Shown here piece by piece: positions 43,678 through 52,212 of a stretch of DNA of 64,000 bases. The notes beneath the pieces are model-generated. The model did no database searches. It was not told the DNA's origin and saw only the letters and a program-made list of their open reading frames with translations. The stretch is from Streptomyces sp. TS71-3 (GTDB lineage Bacteria; Actinomycetota; Actinomycetes; Streptomycetales; Streptomycetaceae), in assembly GCF_018327685.1 (NCBI RefSeq), contig NZ_BNEL01000003.1, forward strand, positions 2,790,001-2,854,000, in the 5' to 3' direction. Position numbers and translations under genes: made by a program. How positions within the stretch are numbered: the stretch's first letter is position 1; every line of letters begins with the position of its first letter.

Positions 43678-45315
43678 ATGACTGCGACCCTCCTCGCCAA
43701 GGACCTCGCCGCGGGCCACGGCGACCGTTCCCTCTTCGCCGGGCTCGACCTCGTCGTCGCCCCCGGCGACGTGATCGGCCTGGTCGGCGCCAACGGCGCC
43801 GGCAAATCGACCCTGCTGCGCCTGCTCGCCGGCCTGGACACACCCGAGCAGGGCGAGCTCCGCCTGTCACCGCCCACCGCCACGGTGGGCCACCTGCCCC
43901 AGGAGCCCGACCGCCGCCCCGGCGAGAGCGTCCGCGCCTTCCTCGCCCGCCGCACCGGCGTGGCCGAGGCGCAGCGCGCCATGGACGCCGCCACCGAGGC
44001 CCTGGTCGCCGGCGCGCCGGGCGCCGACGACGCCTATGCCACCGCCCTGGAGCGCTGGCTCGGCCTGGGCGGCGCGGACCTCGACGAGCGTGCCGAGGAG
44101 ACCGCCGACGCGCTCGGCCTCGCCATCGGCCTCGACCAGCCGATGACGTCCCTCTCCGGCGGCCAGGCCGCCCGCGCCTCGCTGGCCTCCCTGCTGCTCT
44201 CCCGCTACGACGTCTTCCTGCTCGACGAGCCCACCAACGACCTGGACCTGGACGGCCTGGAGCGCCTGGAGAGGTTCGTCGGAGGCTTGCGCGCCGGAAC
44301 GGTGCTCGTCAGCCACGACCGCGAGTTCCTCACCCGTACCGTCACCAAGGTGCTGGAGCTCGACCTCGCCCAGCGGCAGATCAACCTCTTCGGCGGCGGA
44401 TACGAGGCCTACCTGGAGGAACGCGAGACGGCCCGGCGGCACGCGCGCGAGGAGTTCGAGGAGTACGCGGACAAGAAGGCCGCGCTGGAGGGCCGGGCCC
44501 GGATGCAGCGCTCCTGGATGGACAAGGGCGTCAAGAACGCCCGCCGCAAGGCACCGGACAACGACAAGATCGGCCGGAAGTTCCGCACCGAGTCGAGCGA
44601 GAAGCAGGCCGCCAAGGCCCGCCAGACCCAGCGCCTCATCGAGCGGCTCGACGTCGTGGAGGAGCCCCGCAAGGAGTGGGAGCTGCGCATGGAGATCGCG
44701 GCGGCGCCCCGCTCCGGAGACGTGGTCGCGACGCTCCGGGACGCCGAGGTGCGCCGCGGCGACTTCCACTTCGGCCCGGCGACGCTCCAGGTCGACTGGG
44801 CGGACCGGATCGCGATCACCGGGGCCAACGGCTCGGGCAAGTCCACGCTGCTCGGTGCCCTGCTGGGCCGCATCCCGCTGGCCTCGGGGCACGCGGCGCT
44901 GGGCTCCGGGGTGGTGGTCGGCGAGGTGGACCAGGCACGGGCGCTCTTCCACGGCCCCGAGACGCTGCTGGACGCCTTCCGTGCCGCGGTGCCCGACATG
45001 GACCCCGCGGGCGTGCGCACCCTGCTGGCCAAGTTCGGGCTGAAGGCCGACCACGTACTGCGCCCGGCCGCCACCCTCTCGCCCGGCGAGCGTACCCGCG
45101 CGGCCCTCGCGCTCCTCCAGGGCCGCGGCGTCAACCTCCTCGTCCTGGACGAGCCCACCAACCACCTCGACCTGCCGGCGATCGAACAGCTCGAATCCGC
45201 CCTCGCAGGCTACCGGGGCACGCTGCTGCTCGTCACCCACGACCGCCGCATGCTGGACGCGGTCCACACCGCCCGCCGCATCGACGTGACCGCCGGCAAG
45301 ATCACCGAACTCTGA
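43678..45315 (+). CDS. ABC-F family ATPase (ribosome-associated)
   Basis: A 545-residue protein with two ATP-binding cassettes in tandem and no membrane segment. Walker A motifs are GANGAGKST and GANGSGKST, signatures are LSGGQ and LSPGE, and Walker B motifs are LLDEPTNDLD and VLDEPTNHLD. The linker between them is rich in charged residues. ABC-F proteins act on the ribosome, either in translation or antibiotic resistance. There is no antibiotic cluster next to it, so a housekeeping role is as likely as resistance. Confidence 0.
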   Translation: MTATLLAKDLAAGHGDRSLFAGLDLVVAPGDVIGLVGANGAGKSTLLRLLAGLDTPEQGELRLSPPTATVGHLPQEPDRRPGESVRAFLARRTGVAEAQRAMDAATEALVAGAPGADDAYATALERWLGLGGADLDERAEETADALGLAIGLDQPMTSLSGGQAARASLASLLLSRYDVFLLDEPTNDLDLDGLERLERFVGGLRAGTVLVSHDREFLTRTVTKVLELDLAQRQINLFGGGYEAYLEERETARRHAREEFEEYADKKAALEGRARMQRSWMDKGVKNARRKAPDNDKIGRKFRTESSEKQAAKARQTQRLIERLDVVEEPRKEWELRMEIAAAPRSGDVVATLRDAEVRRGDFHFGPATLQVDWADRIAITGANGSGKSTLLGALLGRIPLASGHAALGSGVVVGEVDQARALFHGPETLLDAFRAAVPDMDPAGVRTLLAKFGLKADHVLRPAATLSPGERTRAALALLQGRGVNLLVLDEPTNHLDLPAIEQLESALAGYRGTLLLVTHDRRMLDAVHTARRIDVTAGKITEL

Positions 45316-45534
45316 AGCCCGGAACGACCGCGGTCCGGCCGGCGTCGGAGGTGACGGAGGTCCGGCCGGGCGCCGGCGGCAGCGAGGCGGCACGGGGGCG
45401 TGTCGGCCGGCCACGGGGTTCAGGTCGCGCGGCGCTGAAACACGGCCCTGCCTGCCGGTACCAGCGAGCGTGACGCCCTCGCAGGCCCCTGCGCCGGCAC
45501 GCAACCCGCTCGTGGGCCCGTGGGTATCCGGGAC

Positions 45535-45576
45535 ACGGCCGGCGCGGGCGATCCGTAGAGCCCCCGCGCCGGCCGT
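45535..45576. terminator. Strong bidirectional hairpin between ABC-F and Tex
   Basis: Perfect 14-bp arms (ACGGCCGGCGCGGG and its complement) with a 14-nt loop, placed between two convergent genes. There is no T-run. Confidence 0.
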
Positions 45577-45587
45577 CCCCGCTCCGC

Positions 45588-48032
45588 CTACCGCTTGGGA
45601 TCCACCAGGCCGGCCCGCCGCAGCGCGTCGGCCATCGCGCTGTTCGCCGGGGCCGGCGTGCCCTGGCGGCCGCGGCCCTGCTGGCCGCCCTGACGGCCGC
45701 CGCCCTGCTGGCCGCCCTGACGGCCGCCGCCCTGACGGCCGCCGCCTCCGCCTCCGCCGCCCTGGCGGTTGCCGCGTCCCCGCCCGCCGCCGGAGGACGG
45801 CGCGGCGGCGCCCGCCTCGTCGTCGAGCCGGAGCGTCAGCGAGATCCGCTTGCGCGGGATGTCGACGTCGAGCACCTTCACCCGCACGATGTCACCCGAC
45901 TTGACGACGTCCCGCGGGTCCTTGACGAACGTCTTGGACATCGCCGAGACGTGCACCAGGCCGTCCTGGTGGACGCCGACGTCCACGAACGCGCCGAACG
46001 CCGCGACGTTGGTGACGACCCCCTCCAGCACCATGCCCTGGGTCAGGTCCGCGATCTTCTCGACGCCCTCCTTGAACGTGGCCGTCTTGAAGGCCGGACG
46101 CGGGTCCCGCCCCGGCTTCTCCAGCTCGCGGAGGATGTCCGTCACGGTCGGCAGGCCGAAGGTGTCGTCCACGAAGTCGTCCGGCCTGAGCGAGCGCAGC
46201 GTGGCCGTGTCGCCGATCAGTGAGGCCACCTCGCCGCCGCTCTTCTGCACCATCCGGCGCACGACCGGGTACGCCTCGGGGTGCACGCTGGACCCGTCCA
46301 GGGGGTCGTCGCCACCGCGGATGCGCAGGAAGCCCGCGCACTGCTCGTACGCCTTGGGGCCGAGCCGCGAGACGTCCTTCAGGGCGGTGCGGGAGCGGAA
46401 CGGGCCGTTCGCGTCGCGGTGCGAGACGATGTTCTCCGCGAGACCGCCGCCGATGCCGGAGACCCGGGCCAGGAGCGGGGCCGAGGCGGTGTTCACGTCC
46501 ACGCCGACGCCGTTCACGCAGTCCTCCACGACCGCGTCCAGCGAGTGCGACAGCTTCACCTCGGAGAGGTCGTGCTGGTACTGGCCCACGCCGATCGACT
46601 TCGGGTCGATCTTCACCAGCTCCGCGAGCGGGTCCTGGAGCCGGCGCGCGATGGACACCGCGCCGCGCAGCGAGACGTCCATGTCCGGCAGCTCCTGCGA
46701 CGCGAACGCGGAGGCCGAGTACACCGAGGCGCCCGCCTCAGAGACCATCACCTTCGTGAGCTTCAGGTCGGGGTGCCGGGAGATCAGGTCTCCGGCGAGC
46801 TTGTCGGTCTCGCGGGACGCCGTGCCGTTGCCGATCGCGATCAGCTCGACGGCGTGCTCCTTGGCGAGCTTCGCCAGCTTGGCGATGGACTCGTCCCACC
46901 TGTTCTGCGGGACGTGCGGCTGGATCACGTCGGTGGCGACCACCTTGCCGGTGGCGTCCACCACGGCGACCTTCACGCCGGTGCGGAACCCGGGGTCGAG
47001 GCCAAGGGTCGCGCGCGTGCCCGCGGGGGCGGCCAGCAGCAGGTCGCGGAGGTTGGTGGCGAAGACCTGCACCGCCTCGTCCTCCGCGGCGGTGCGCAGC
47101 CGCATCCGCAGGTCGAGGCCGAGGCGCACCAGGATGCGGGTCCGCCACGCCCAGCGAACCGTCTCGCCCAGCCACTTGTCCGCGGGCCTGCCGCGCTCGG
47201 CGATACCGAACCGCGAGGCGATGATGGGCTCGTACGACGAGGTGGCGGCGGAGGCCGCGGCGGTGGCCGCGTCCTCCTGCGAGGGCTCCTCGGGCTCCAG
47301 GACGAGGTCGAGGACCTCCTCCTTCTCGCCGCGCAGCATCGCGAGGACGCGGTGCGAGGGGAGCTCGGTGAACGGCTCGGCGAAGTCGAAGTAGTCGGAG
47401 AACTTGGCGCCGGCCTCCTCCTTGCCCTCGCGCACGCGGGCGGCCAGCCGCCCGCGGCCCCACATCCGCTCGCGCAGCTCGCCGATCAGGTCGGCGTCCT
47501 CCGAGAACCGCTCGGCCAGGATCGCCCGCGCGCCCTCCAGCGCGGCCGCCGGGTCGGGCACGCCCTTCTCCTCGTCGACGAACGCCGCGGCGGCGGCCGT
47601 CGGATCCACCGACGGGTCGCCGAGGAGGCCGTCCGCTAGGGGTTCGAGCCCCGCTTCACGGGCGATCTGGGCCTTGGTGCGCCGCTTGGGCTTGAAGGGG
47701 AGGTAGATGTCCTCCAGGCGCGCCTTGGTCTCCGCCGAGCGGATCTGCGCCTCCAGCTCCTCGGTGAGCTTGCCCTGCTCGCGCACCGAGTCGAGGATCG
47801 CGGTCCGGCGCTCCTCCAGCTCACGCAGATAGCGCAACCGCTCGTCGAGCGTGCGCAGCTGCGCGTCGTCGAGCATCTCGGTCGCCTCTTTGCGGTAGCG
47901 GGCGATGAAAGGCACCGTCGAACCGCCGTCGAGCAGCTCGACGGCCGCCTTCACCTGCCGCTCCCGTACGCCGAGCTCCTCGGCGATCCTGCCTTCGATG
48001 GACCCTACCTGGGGTGCCGCGGGTGTCGTCAC
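45588..48032 (-). CDS. tex: Tex family RNA-binding transcription accessory protein
   Basis: An 814-residue protein with the standard Tex order: N-terminal helical domain, YqgF-like domain (ATLGLDPGFRTGVKVAVVD), helix-hairpin-helix region (NTASAPLLARVSGIGGGLA), and S1 domain near 650-725 (GMVLEGVVTNVAAFGAFVD). GTG 48032 (MTTPAAPQVGSIEGRIAEEL) is the normal family start. The last 80 residues include an RNA-binding-like tail of Gly, Gln and Arg repeats (GGGRQGGQQGGGRQ), encoded by short DNA tandem repeats that are prone to length change. Confidence 0.
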   Translation of the reverse strand: MTTPAAPQVGSIEGRIAEELGVRERQVKAAVELLDGGSTVPFIARYRKEATEMLDDAQLRTLDERLRYLRELEERRTAILDSVREQGKLTEELEAQIRSAETKARLEDIYLPFKPKRRTKAQIAREAGLEPLADGLLGDPSVDPTAAAAAFVDEEKGVPDPAAALEGARAILAERFSEDADLIGELRERMWGRGRLAARVREGKEEAGAKFSDYFDFAEPFTELPSHRVLAMLRGEKEEVLDLVLEPEEPSQEDAATAAASAATSSYEPIIASRFGIAERGRPADKWLGETVRWAWRTRILVRLGLDLRMRLRTAAEDEAVQVFATNLRDLLLAAPAGTRATLGLDPGFRTGVKVAVVDATGKVVATDVIQPHVPQNRWDESIAKLAKLAKEHAVELIAIGNGTASRETDKLAGDLISRHPDLKLTKVMVSEAGASVYSASAFASQELPDMDVSLRGAVSIARRLQDPLAELVKIDPKSIGVGQYQHDLSEVKLSHSLDAVVEDCVNGVGVDVNTASAPLLARVSGIGGGLAENIVSHRDANGPFRSRTALKDVSRLGPKAYEQCAGFLRIRGGDDPLDGSSVHPEAYPVVRRMVQKSGGEVASLIGDTATLRSLRPDDFVDDTFGLPTVTDILRELEKPGRDPRPAFKTATFKEGVEKIADLTQGMVLEGVVTNVAAFGAFVDVGVHQDGLVHVSAMSKTFVKDPRDVVKSGDIVRVKVLDVDIPRKRISLTLRLDDEAGAAAPSSGGGRGRGNRQGGGGGGGGRQGGGRQGGQQGGGRQGGQQGRGRQGTPAPANSAMADALRRAGLVDPKR

Positions 48033-48147
48033 GATCCCGTACCGCCTTCTCCACTGTGGTTGCGCGGCAATTGTGGCAGGCGGCACCGACAGCCCGGGCC
48101 CAGGGCACCCTCGCGAGCCGCGGGGAACCCGGCGCAGGGCTCAGGCG

Positions 48148-48294
48148 TCAGATCCGCCGGGTCCGGCCGCCCCGGCCCGCATCGGACAGGCCGCCGAACA
48201 GGCGGGCGACCGCGCGGAACGGCAGGGTCACCACCGTTGCGATGGCACCCGCGATCTGGCGCAGTACGTCGGCAATGGCACGTAGCACGAACAT
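48148..48294 (-). CDS. LPFR-motif small protein
   Basis: A 48-residue protein (MFVLRAIADVLRQIAGAIA, then TVVTLPFRAVARLFGG and a basic end GRGGRTRRI). It has an amphipathic or membrane-seeking helix and the LPFR motif of a small actinobacterial family. The ATG 48294 has a GGGAAGGGG site directly upstream. The function is unknown. It lies alone between the divergent Tex upstream region and the next gene. Confidence 0.
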   Translation of the reverse strand: MFVLRAIADVLRQIAGAIATVVTLPFRAVARLFGGLSDAGRGGRTRRI

Positions 48295-48437
48295 CCCCTT
48301 CCCTTGTGGTCGCCGCGATCCGCTGCGGATCCGGCGTGGTTCCGGCGCGGGCCCCGGGCCCGTCGTCGACGGGGCGTGGTTCCGGGGCACGCAGGTGCGG
48401 GGCCAACGCGACCCCGGCCGGAGGGGATTCGAGTACC

Positions 48438-49307
48438 TCAGTTGCGGCCGAGCATTCCTTCGGGGAAGGCTCCGGCCGCGAGCGCCGGCATGAGGAAGCC
48501 GGTGGCGAGTTCGGTGAGGCGTTCGACACCGGCCGCGCCCAGCCGTTCGTAGGGGCCGCGGTCCAGCCGGTCGGTCTCGACCTCGATGCCCCGGCGGAAC
48601 TCCACGCCCTCATCGGTCAGCCCGCCGTCGGCGTCGAGCAGCCCGCGCTCCCGCAGGCGCCCGGCCGCCGCGTCCCAGTCGGCCCGGCTCCAGCCGCGGG
48701 TGCCGATCGCCCACTTGGGCGACATGCCCTTGCCCGTGGCCGTGTGGGTCATCAGCGCCTCGACGGGGTCGAGTTCCGCGGCGAGGAGTACGGCCAGGTG
48801 CGCGTCGCCGCGGTGCTCCCGCAGCAGGGTGGCCGCGTACCAGAACGCGAGGTGCGGCGCGCCGGGCACCGGCAGGTCCGCGTGGGCCGCGTACAGCGGG
48901 CGGGCCGGACGGGTGCAGCCCTCGGTGGCGCGGAGCGCCAGGTCGGCCGCCTCTGCCATGGCGGGGGAGCCGACCACCTCGTCACCGAGCAGCCGCCGCA
49001 GCGTGGCGTCCACGGCCCGCTCCCGCGCGGCGAGCACCTGCTCCACCGACGCCTTCCGCCACACCCCGGGCAGGTGCCGGGCGACCAGCTCGGGGTTGAA
49101 GTTGTAGAACGTGGCCGCAACGGTGCCCGCGCCCACCGGTCCGAGTGCCGCGGCGCGTGCCGCGAGGTAGGCGGCGCTGGGGTCCTCGATGCCCAGTGCG
49201 GCCAGCTCGTGGCCGAGATCGGGGGAGAAGTAGTGGGTCGAGTGCAGCGGGTTGACAACGTTGTGGCAGCGGCGCCCGGCGCGCTCGGGCAGCGTTGTGG
49301 AGGTCAT
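48438..49307 (-). CDS. SCO6745-family (SalK-like) protein
   Basis: A 289-residue helical protein (RRCHNVVNPLHSTHYF; ARERAVDATLRRLLGDEV; WSRADWDAAAGRLRERGLL). It matches an actinobacterial family often labelled SCO6745 or SalK-like; no biochemical role is established to my knowledge. The second half resembles a winged-helix fold. It starts 6 bp after the stop of the enoyl-CoA hydratase, yet a TAACAT box 8 nt before its ATG suggests its own leaderless promoter. Confidence 0.
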   Translation of the reverse strand: MTSTTLPERAGRRCHNVVNPLHSTHYFSPDLGHELAALGIEDPSAAYLAARAAALGPVGAGTVAATFYNFNPELVARHLPGVWRKASVEQVLAARERAVDATLRRLLGDEVVGSPAMAEAADLALRATEGCTRPARPLYAAHADLPVPGAPHLAFWYAATLLREHRGDAHLAVLLAAELDPVEALMTHTATGKGMSPKWAIGTRGWSRADWDAAAGRLRERGLLDADGGLTDEGVEFRRGIEVETDRLDRGPYERLGAAGVERLTELATGFLMPALAAGAFPEGMLGRN

Positions 49308-49313
49308 GGGCTG

Positions 49314-50141
49314 TCATGTTACTGACTGGTTGGTATGCCCTCCAGTTCGGGGCGGTCCCGGCCGCCAGGGGAACCGCGGTGGCCTGCGCTCCAGGAAGGC
49401 GGCCACCCCCTCCGCCGTCTCGCCGCTGGCCCGCGCCTCCTCGGCCCACAGGGCGGCGCGCTCCTGGGGGTACGTCCCACGGTCGTGGGGGAGGCCGGCG
49501 ATGAACTCCTTGGCGGCCGTCTGGGTCAGTTGCGAACGGGACGCCAGGATCCCGGCGAACTCGGTGACCCGCGCGCCGAGCCGGCCTTCCGGCAGCATCT
49601 CGTTCACCAGCCCGGTCCGCAGGGCGCCCGGCGCGTCGATCAACTCGCCTGAGAGGAGAAGGTACTTGGCGGTGGCGCGCCCGACGAGATCGACCAGGCG
49701 CCGGGTGCTGCCCGGCGGGTAGACCACGCCGAGGCGGGCCGGGGTGACCCCGAAGAGCGCGTTCTCGTCCGCGAAGCGCAGATCGCAGGCCGCCGCCAGC
49801 TGGCAGCCGCCGCCCACGCAGTGGCCGCGCACCGCCGCCAGGGTGGGCCGGGGGAACGCCGCGAGGGCCTCCTCCGCGAGCACGGCGAGCTCAGGAGGTC
49901 CCAGGGCGTCCGGCGCCGCGTCCTCCGGCTCCCGCAGCGAGGCGATGTCGGCACCCGAGCAGAAGGTGCCGCCCTCGCCGGTGAGGACCAGGACCCGCAC
50001 CTCGGGGTCGGCGGCCAGCTTCTCCAGCAGCGGCGGCAGCGCCTGCCACATGCCGGGGGTCATGGCGTTCCGCCTGGCCGGGTGGTGGATGACGACGGTG
50101 GCCACACCGGCGTCGACGCTGTGCAGTAGCCGTGGCTCCAT
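49314..50141 (-). CDS. Enoyl-CoA hydratase/isomerase family protein
   Basis: A 275-residue crotonase-fold enzyme. The CoA-binding and oxyanion-hole loops are intact (GTFCSGADIASL; AVRGHCVGGGCQLAAACDL). The usual catalytic glutamates are not obvious: where hydratases have a P-E pair, this one reads TPARLGVVYPPG. It may therefore catalyse a different crotonase reaction such as isomerisation or decarboxylation. ATG 50141 has a TAGCAT box 6 nt upstream and no ribosome site. No pathway is suggested by the neighbours. Confidence 0.
   Translation of the reverse strand: MEPRLLHSVDAGVATVVIHHPARRNAMTPGMWQALPPLLEKLAADPEVRVLVLTGEGGTFCSGADIASLREPEDAAPDALGPPELAVLAEEALAAFPRPTLAAVRGHCVGGGCQLAAACDLRFADENALFGVTPARLGVVYPPGSTRRLVDLVGRATAKYLLLSGELIDAPGALRTGLVNEMLPEGRLGARVTEFAGILASRSQLTQTAAKEFIAGLPHDRGTYPQERAALWAEEARASGETAEGVAAFLERRPPRFPWRPGPPRTGGHTNQSVT
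49316..49321 (-). promoter_or_regulatory. Candidate -10 box (TAACAT) for the SCO6745-like gene
   Basis: It lies 8 nt before ATG 49307, overlapping the stop codon of the upstream gene. No Shine-Dalgarno is visible. Confidence 0.
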
Positions 50142-50147
50142 GCCCGG

Positions 50148-50153
50148 ATGCTA
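50148..50153 (-). promoter_or_regulatory. Candidate -10 box (TAGCAT) for the crotonase gene
   Basis: It lies 6 nt before ATG 50141, consistent with a leaderless mRNA. No -35 match. Confidence 0.
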
Positions 50154-50394
50154 TCGGGGGCCTACCCCCGGCCTCGCTGGTGGCTACGGAGCGTGACGAA
50201 AACCCGTACAACCCGAAAAAGACCGCAAGTGGGAGAAACGCGGACAGGACCGTTCACCACACCGTCCCCGCCAGGCGCCGATGGTCGATTCCCGTCGATA
50301 CACGCCGACTTCTGTGCAGACATTCGTGTCGGCGCCCCGGGTTCCCGACACTCGGCATGTGCTGACAACCGAGCGTGAGGACGGCGAGCTGACC

Positions 50395-51033
50395 ATGGAC
50401 AGCGACGGGTGGAGAGACCGTCCACTCCCCCAGGGCAGCAGGGGAGCACCACCCGGTGTGGGCGGCAGAGGGACCGCCCAGCCGTACGAGGGCGTGTGGC
50501 GCTTCACCGCCCCGTCCGTCGACGCCTCGGTGCCCCAGGCCAGGCACGCGGTGCGGGACCTGCTGGCCCGGCAGGGCGTCCCGGCCTGCGACGAGGTGCT
50601 GCACGGACTGCTGCTGATCGTCTCCGAGCTGGTCACCAACGCCGTGCGCCATGCGGCGCTGCTCTCACCGATACTGGCCGTCGAGGTCGGCGTGGGCTCC
50701 GAGTGGGTCCGGGTGTCCGTGGAGGACAACCACCCCTACCGGCCCACCGCGCTGGTGGCCGACCACGGTCAGACCGGCGGGCGCGGGCTGCTGCTGGTCC
50801 GCGAGATCGCCCGGGAGGCCGGAGGCGTCTGCGATGTCGCCCAGACCGCGAACGGCGGAAAGATCATCTGGGCCGCCCTGCCGCTGAGCCCTCCGCTGGA
50901 CGGCCGCGGCCAGGGGCGCCGGCGCGCCGTCGGAGGGCCGGTTCACCAGCCGCCGGTGGGCCCGGTCAGCTCCTTGATCGCGGGCCGCGCGGCCTCCAGC
51001 ACGGTCATGAACCAGGCGGAGAACTGGTCCTGA
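50395..51033 (+). CDS. Anti-sigma-like ATP-binding protein (HATPase_c)
   Basis: About 212 residues with a GHKL ATPase domain (about 35-165): N box SELVTNAVRHA, G1 VSVEDNHPYRP and G2 GGRGLLLVREIA. Streptomyces has many such RsbW-like proteins, which bind sigma factors or anti-sigma antagonists. The start is uncertain; ATG 50395 is preferred over upstream GTGs. The last 31 residues are read from DNA that is the 3' end of idi on the other strand (91-bp convergent overlap) and look non-native, so the original stop was probably lost. A dyad (GTGTCGG...CCGACAC, 50326-50351) lies upstream. Confidence 0.
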   Translation: MDSDGWRDRPLPQGSRGAPPGVGGRGTAQPYEGVWRFTAPSVDASVPQARHAVRDLLARQGVPACDEVLHGLLLIVSELVTNAVRHAALLSPILAVEVGVGSEWVRVSVEDNHPYRPTALVADHGQTGGRGLLLVREIAREAGGVCDVAQTANGGKIIWAALPLSPPLDGRGQGRRRAVGGPVHQPPVGPVSSLIAGRAASSTVMNQAENWS

Positions 51034-51536
51034 GCATGCCGCTCGGCCAGCTCCTGCGCGGTCACGAAGGCCGTCGCGCCGATCTCGTCGGGGTCCGGCC
51101 GCAGGGGCCGGCGGACCAGGCCCACGAAGAGGTGGTTGAACTCCTGCTCGACCAGACCCGAGGCCGGGTCCGGGTGGTTGTACCGCACCGTGCCGGCCTC
51201 GCCGAGCAGCGAGGGCGAGACACCCAGCTCCTCGTGGGAACGGCGGGCGGCCGCGGCGAAGGGTGACTCGCCGGGGTACGGGTGGCCGCAGCAGGAGTTC
51301 GACCAGACGCCGGGGGAGTGGTACTTGCCGAGGGCCCGCTGCTGGAGCAGCATCCGGCCGTCGGAGTCGAACAGGAACACGGAGAAGGCGCGGTGCAGCC
51401 GGCCCGGCGGCTGGTGGGCGGCGAGCTTCTCCGCTGTGCCGATCGTGGTGCCGTCCTCGTCGACCAGCTCGAGCAGGATCGCGTCAGCGGAACCCTCCGG
51501 TGCACGGTGGTCCGCGGTGGCAGGTGTGATCGCCAT
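50943..51536 (-). CDS. idi: Isopentenyl-diphosphate delta-isomerase (type I)
   Basis: A 197-residue Nudix-fold isomerase interconverting IPP and DMAPP. It has the active-site cysteine motif SNSCCGHPYPGE, the Nudix-like AAARRSHEELG and the metal/glutamate region VEQEFNHLF. ATG 51536 (MAITPATADH) fits the family start and has AAGGA upstream; ATG 51557 would add seven residues. It supplies prenyl units for isoprenoid synthesis, in keeping with the hopanoid genes 11 kb downstream. It overlaps convergently with the anti-sigma-like gene. Confidence 0.
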   Translation of the reverse strand: MAITPATADHRAPEGSADAILLELVDEDGTTIGTAEKLAAHQPPGRLHRAFSVFLFDSDGRMLLQQRALGKYHSPGVWSNSCCGHPYPGESPFAAAARRSHEELGVSPSLLGEAGTVRYNHPDPASGLVEQEFNHLFVGLVRRPLRPDPDEIGATAFVTAQELAERHAQDQFSAWFMTVLEAARPAIKELTGPTGGW

Positions 51537-51858
51537 ACCCATCCTTCGCCTCGTCATCGAACCTCAAGTCTGCCGTACGGTGCCGACACTCCCGGTACCG
51601 GCCGGGCCCCCGCATGTCCCGTCCCGCACGGGCGGGCCCGCCGGGCGTGCCGGAGACCTGAACATGCCCCCGCACCCCACCCGGGAACCGTCCACACCAC
51701 CCCCATGGACGCACCCGCGACACCACGCGGTCCCCTTACGAGCAGAGCGCCGCCCCGCACCCCCACGCGCCCTTGCCCCCGGCGCACGGCCGCACCCGGG
51801 GGCGCGGGGGGCGACTGTACACAAGACTCCAACCCTGTCGGGCGCGAAGCGCCCTGAA

Positions 51859-51899
51859 AGGGGCGCGGGGAACTGCGCGACGAGCCACGACGAGACCGG
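51859..51899. repeat. Family-A intergenic repeat, copy 3
   Basis: The core GGGGCGCGGGGAACTGCGCG, then ACGAGCCACGACGAGACC. It is preceded by GCGAAGCGCCCTGAAA, which also precedes the copy at 51980, so the repeat unit is about 55-60 bp here. Confidence 0.
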
Positions 51900-51979
51900 C
51901 AGTCCGCCACGGCCGTGAGGGGGCGGTCGTGGTCGTTTGGGGCTGCCAGGCGGACCTGGTGGGGTGCGGAGCGCCTTGA

Positions 51980-52019
51980 GAGGGGCGCGGGGAACTGCGC
52001 GACCAGCCACGACGAACCC
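51980..52019. repeat. Family-A intergenic repeat, copy 4
   Basis: The core GGGGCGCGGGGAACTGCGCG, then ACCAGCCACGACGAACC, preceded by GCGGAGCGCCTTGAGA. It is a near copy of 51859-51899. Confidence 0.
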
Positions 52020-52212
52020 CGCACATCGCCACAGCCCAAGGGGGCAGTCCCTGTCGCCGAAGCCCCGCACCCCAAAGCCACAAACCCCAGCCCCCGCCAG
52101 GGATGGCCCCCGCCAGGGACGGCCGCCCGCCAGGCCCCCCGCCAGGGGAAGGGGAACCGACCGGCCCCGGGCACCCGCCCATCCCGGCTAACCGGCCCCG
52201 TCAGGGGCCCCC

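Larger units (their letters stand above)
51537..52212. other. 676-bp gap with repeats
   Basis: No gene supported. The central part has two family-A copies about 120 bp apart. The frames running through this gap are composed of repeat translation. The idi promoter probably lies at the left end. Confidence 0.

Noticed and set aside
47636..47656. tRNA T-arm-like sequence GGTTCGAGCCCC
   Set aside because: It lies inside the coding frame of tex, and no acceptor, D or anticodon arms can be drawn around it.
51554..52182. Frames in the idi-CDF gap
   Set aside because: They translate the family-A repeats, lack ribosome sites and differ between frames.
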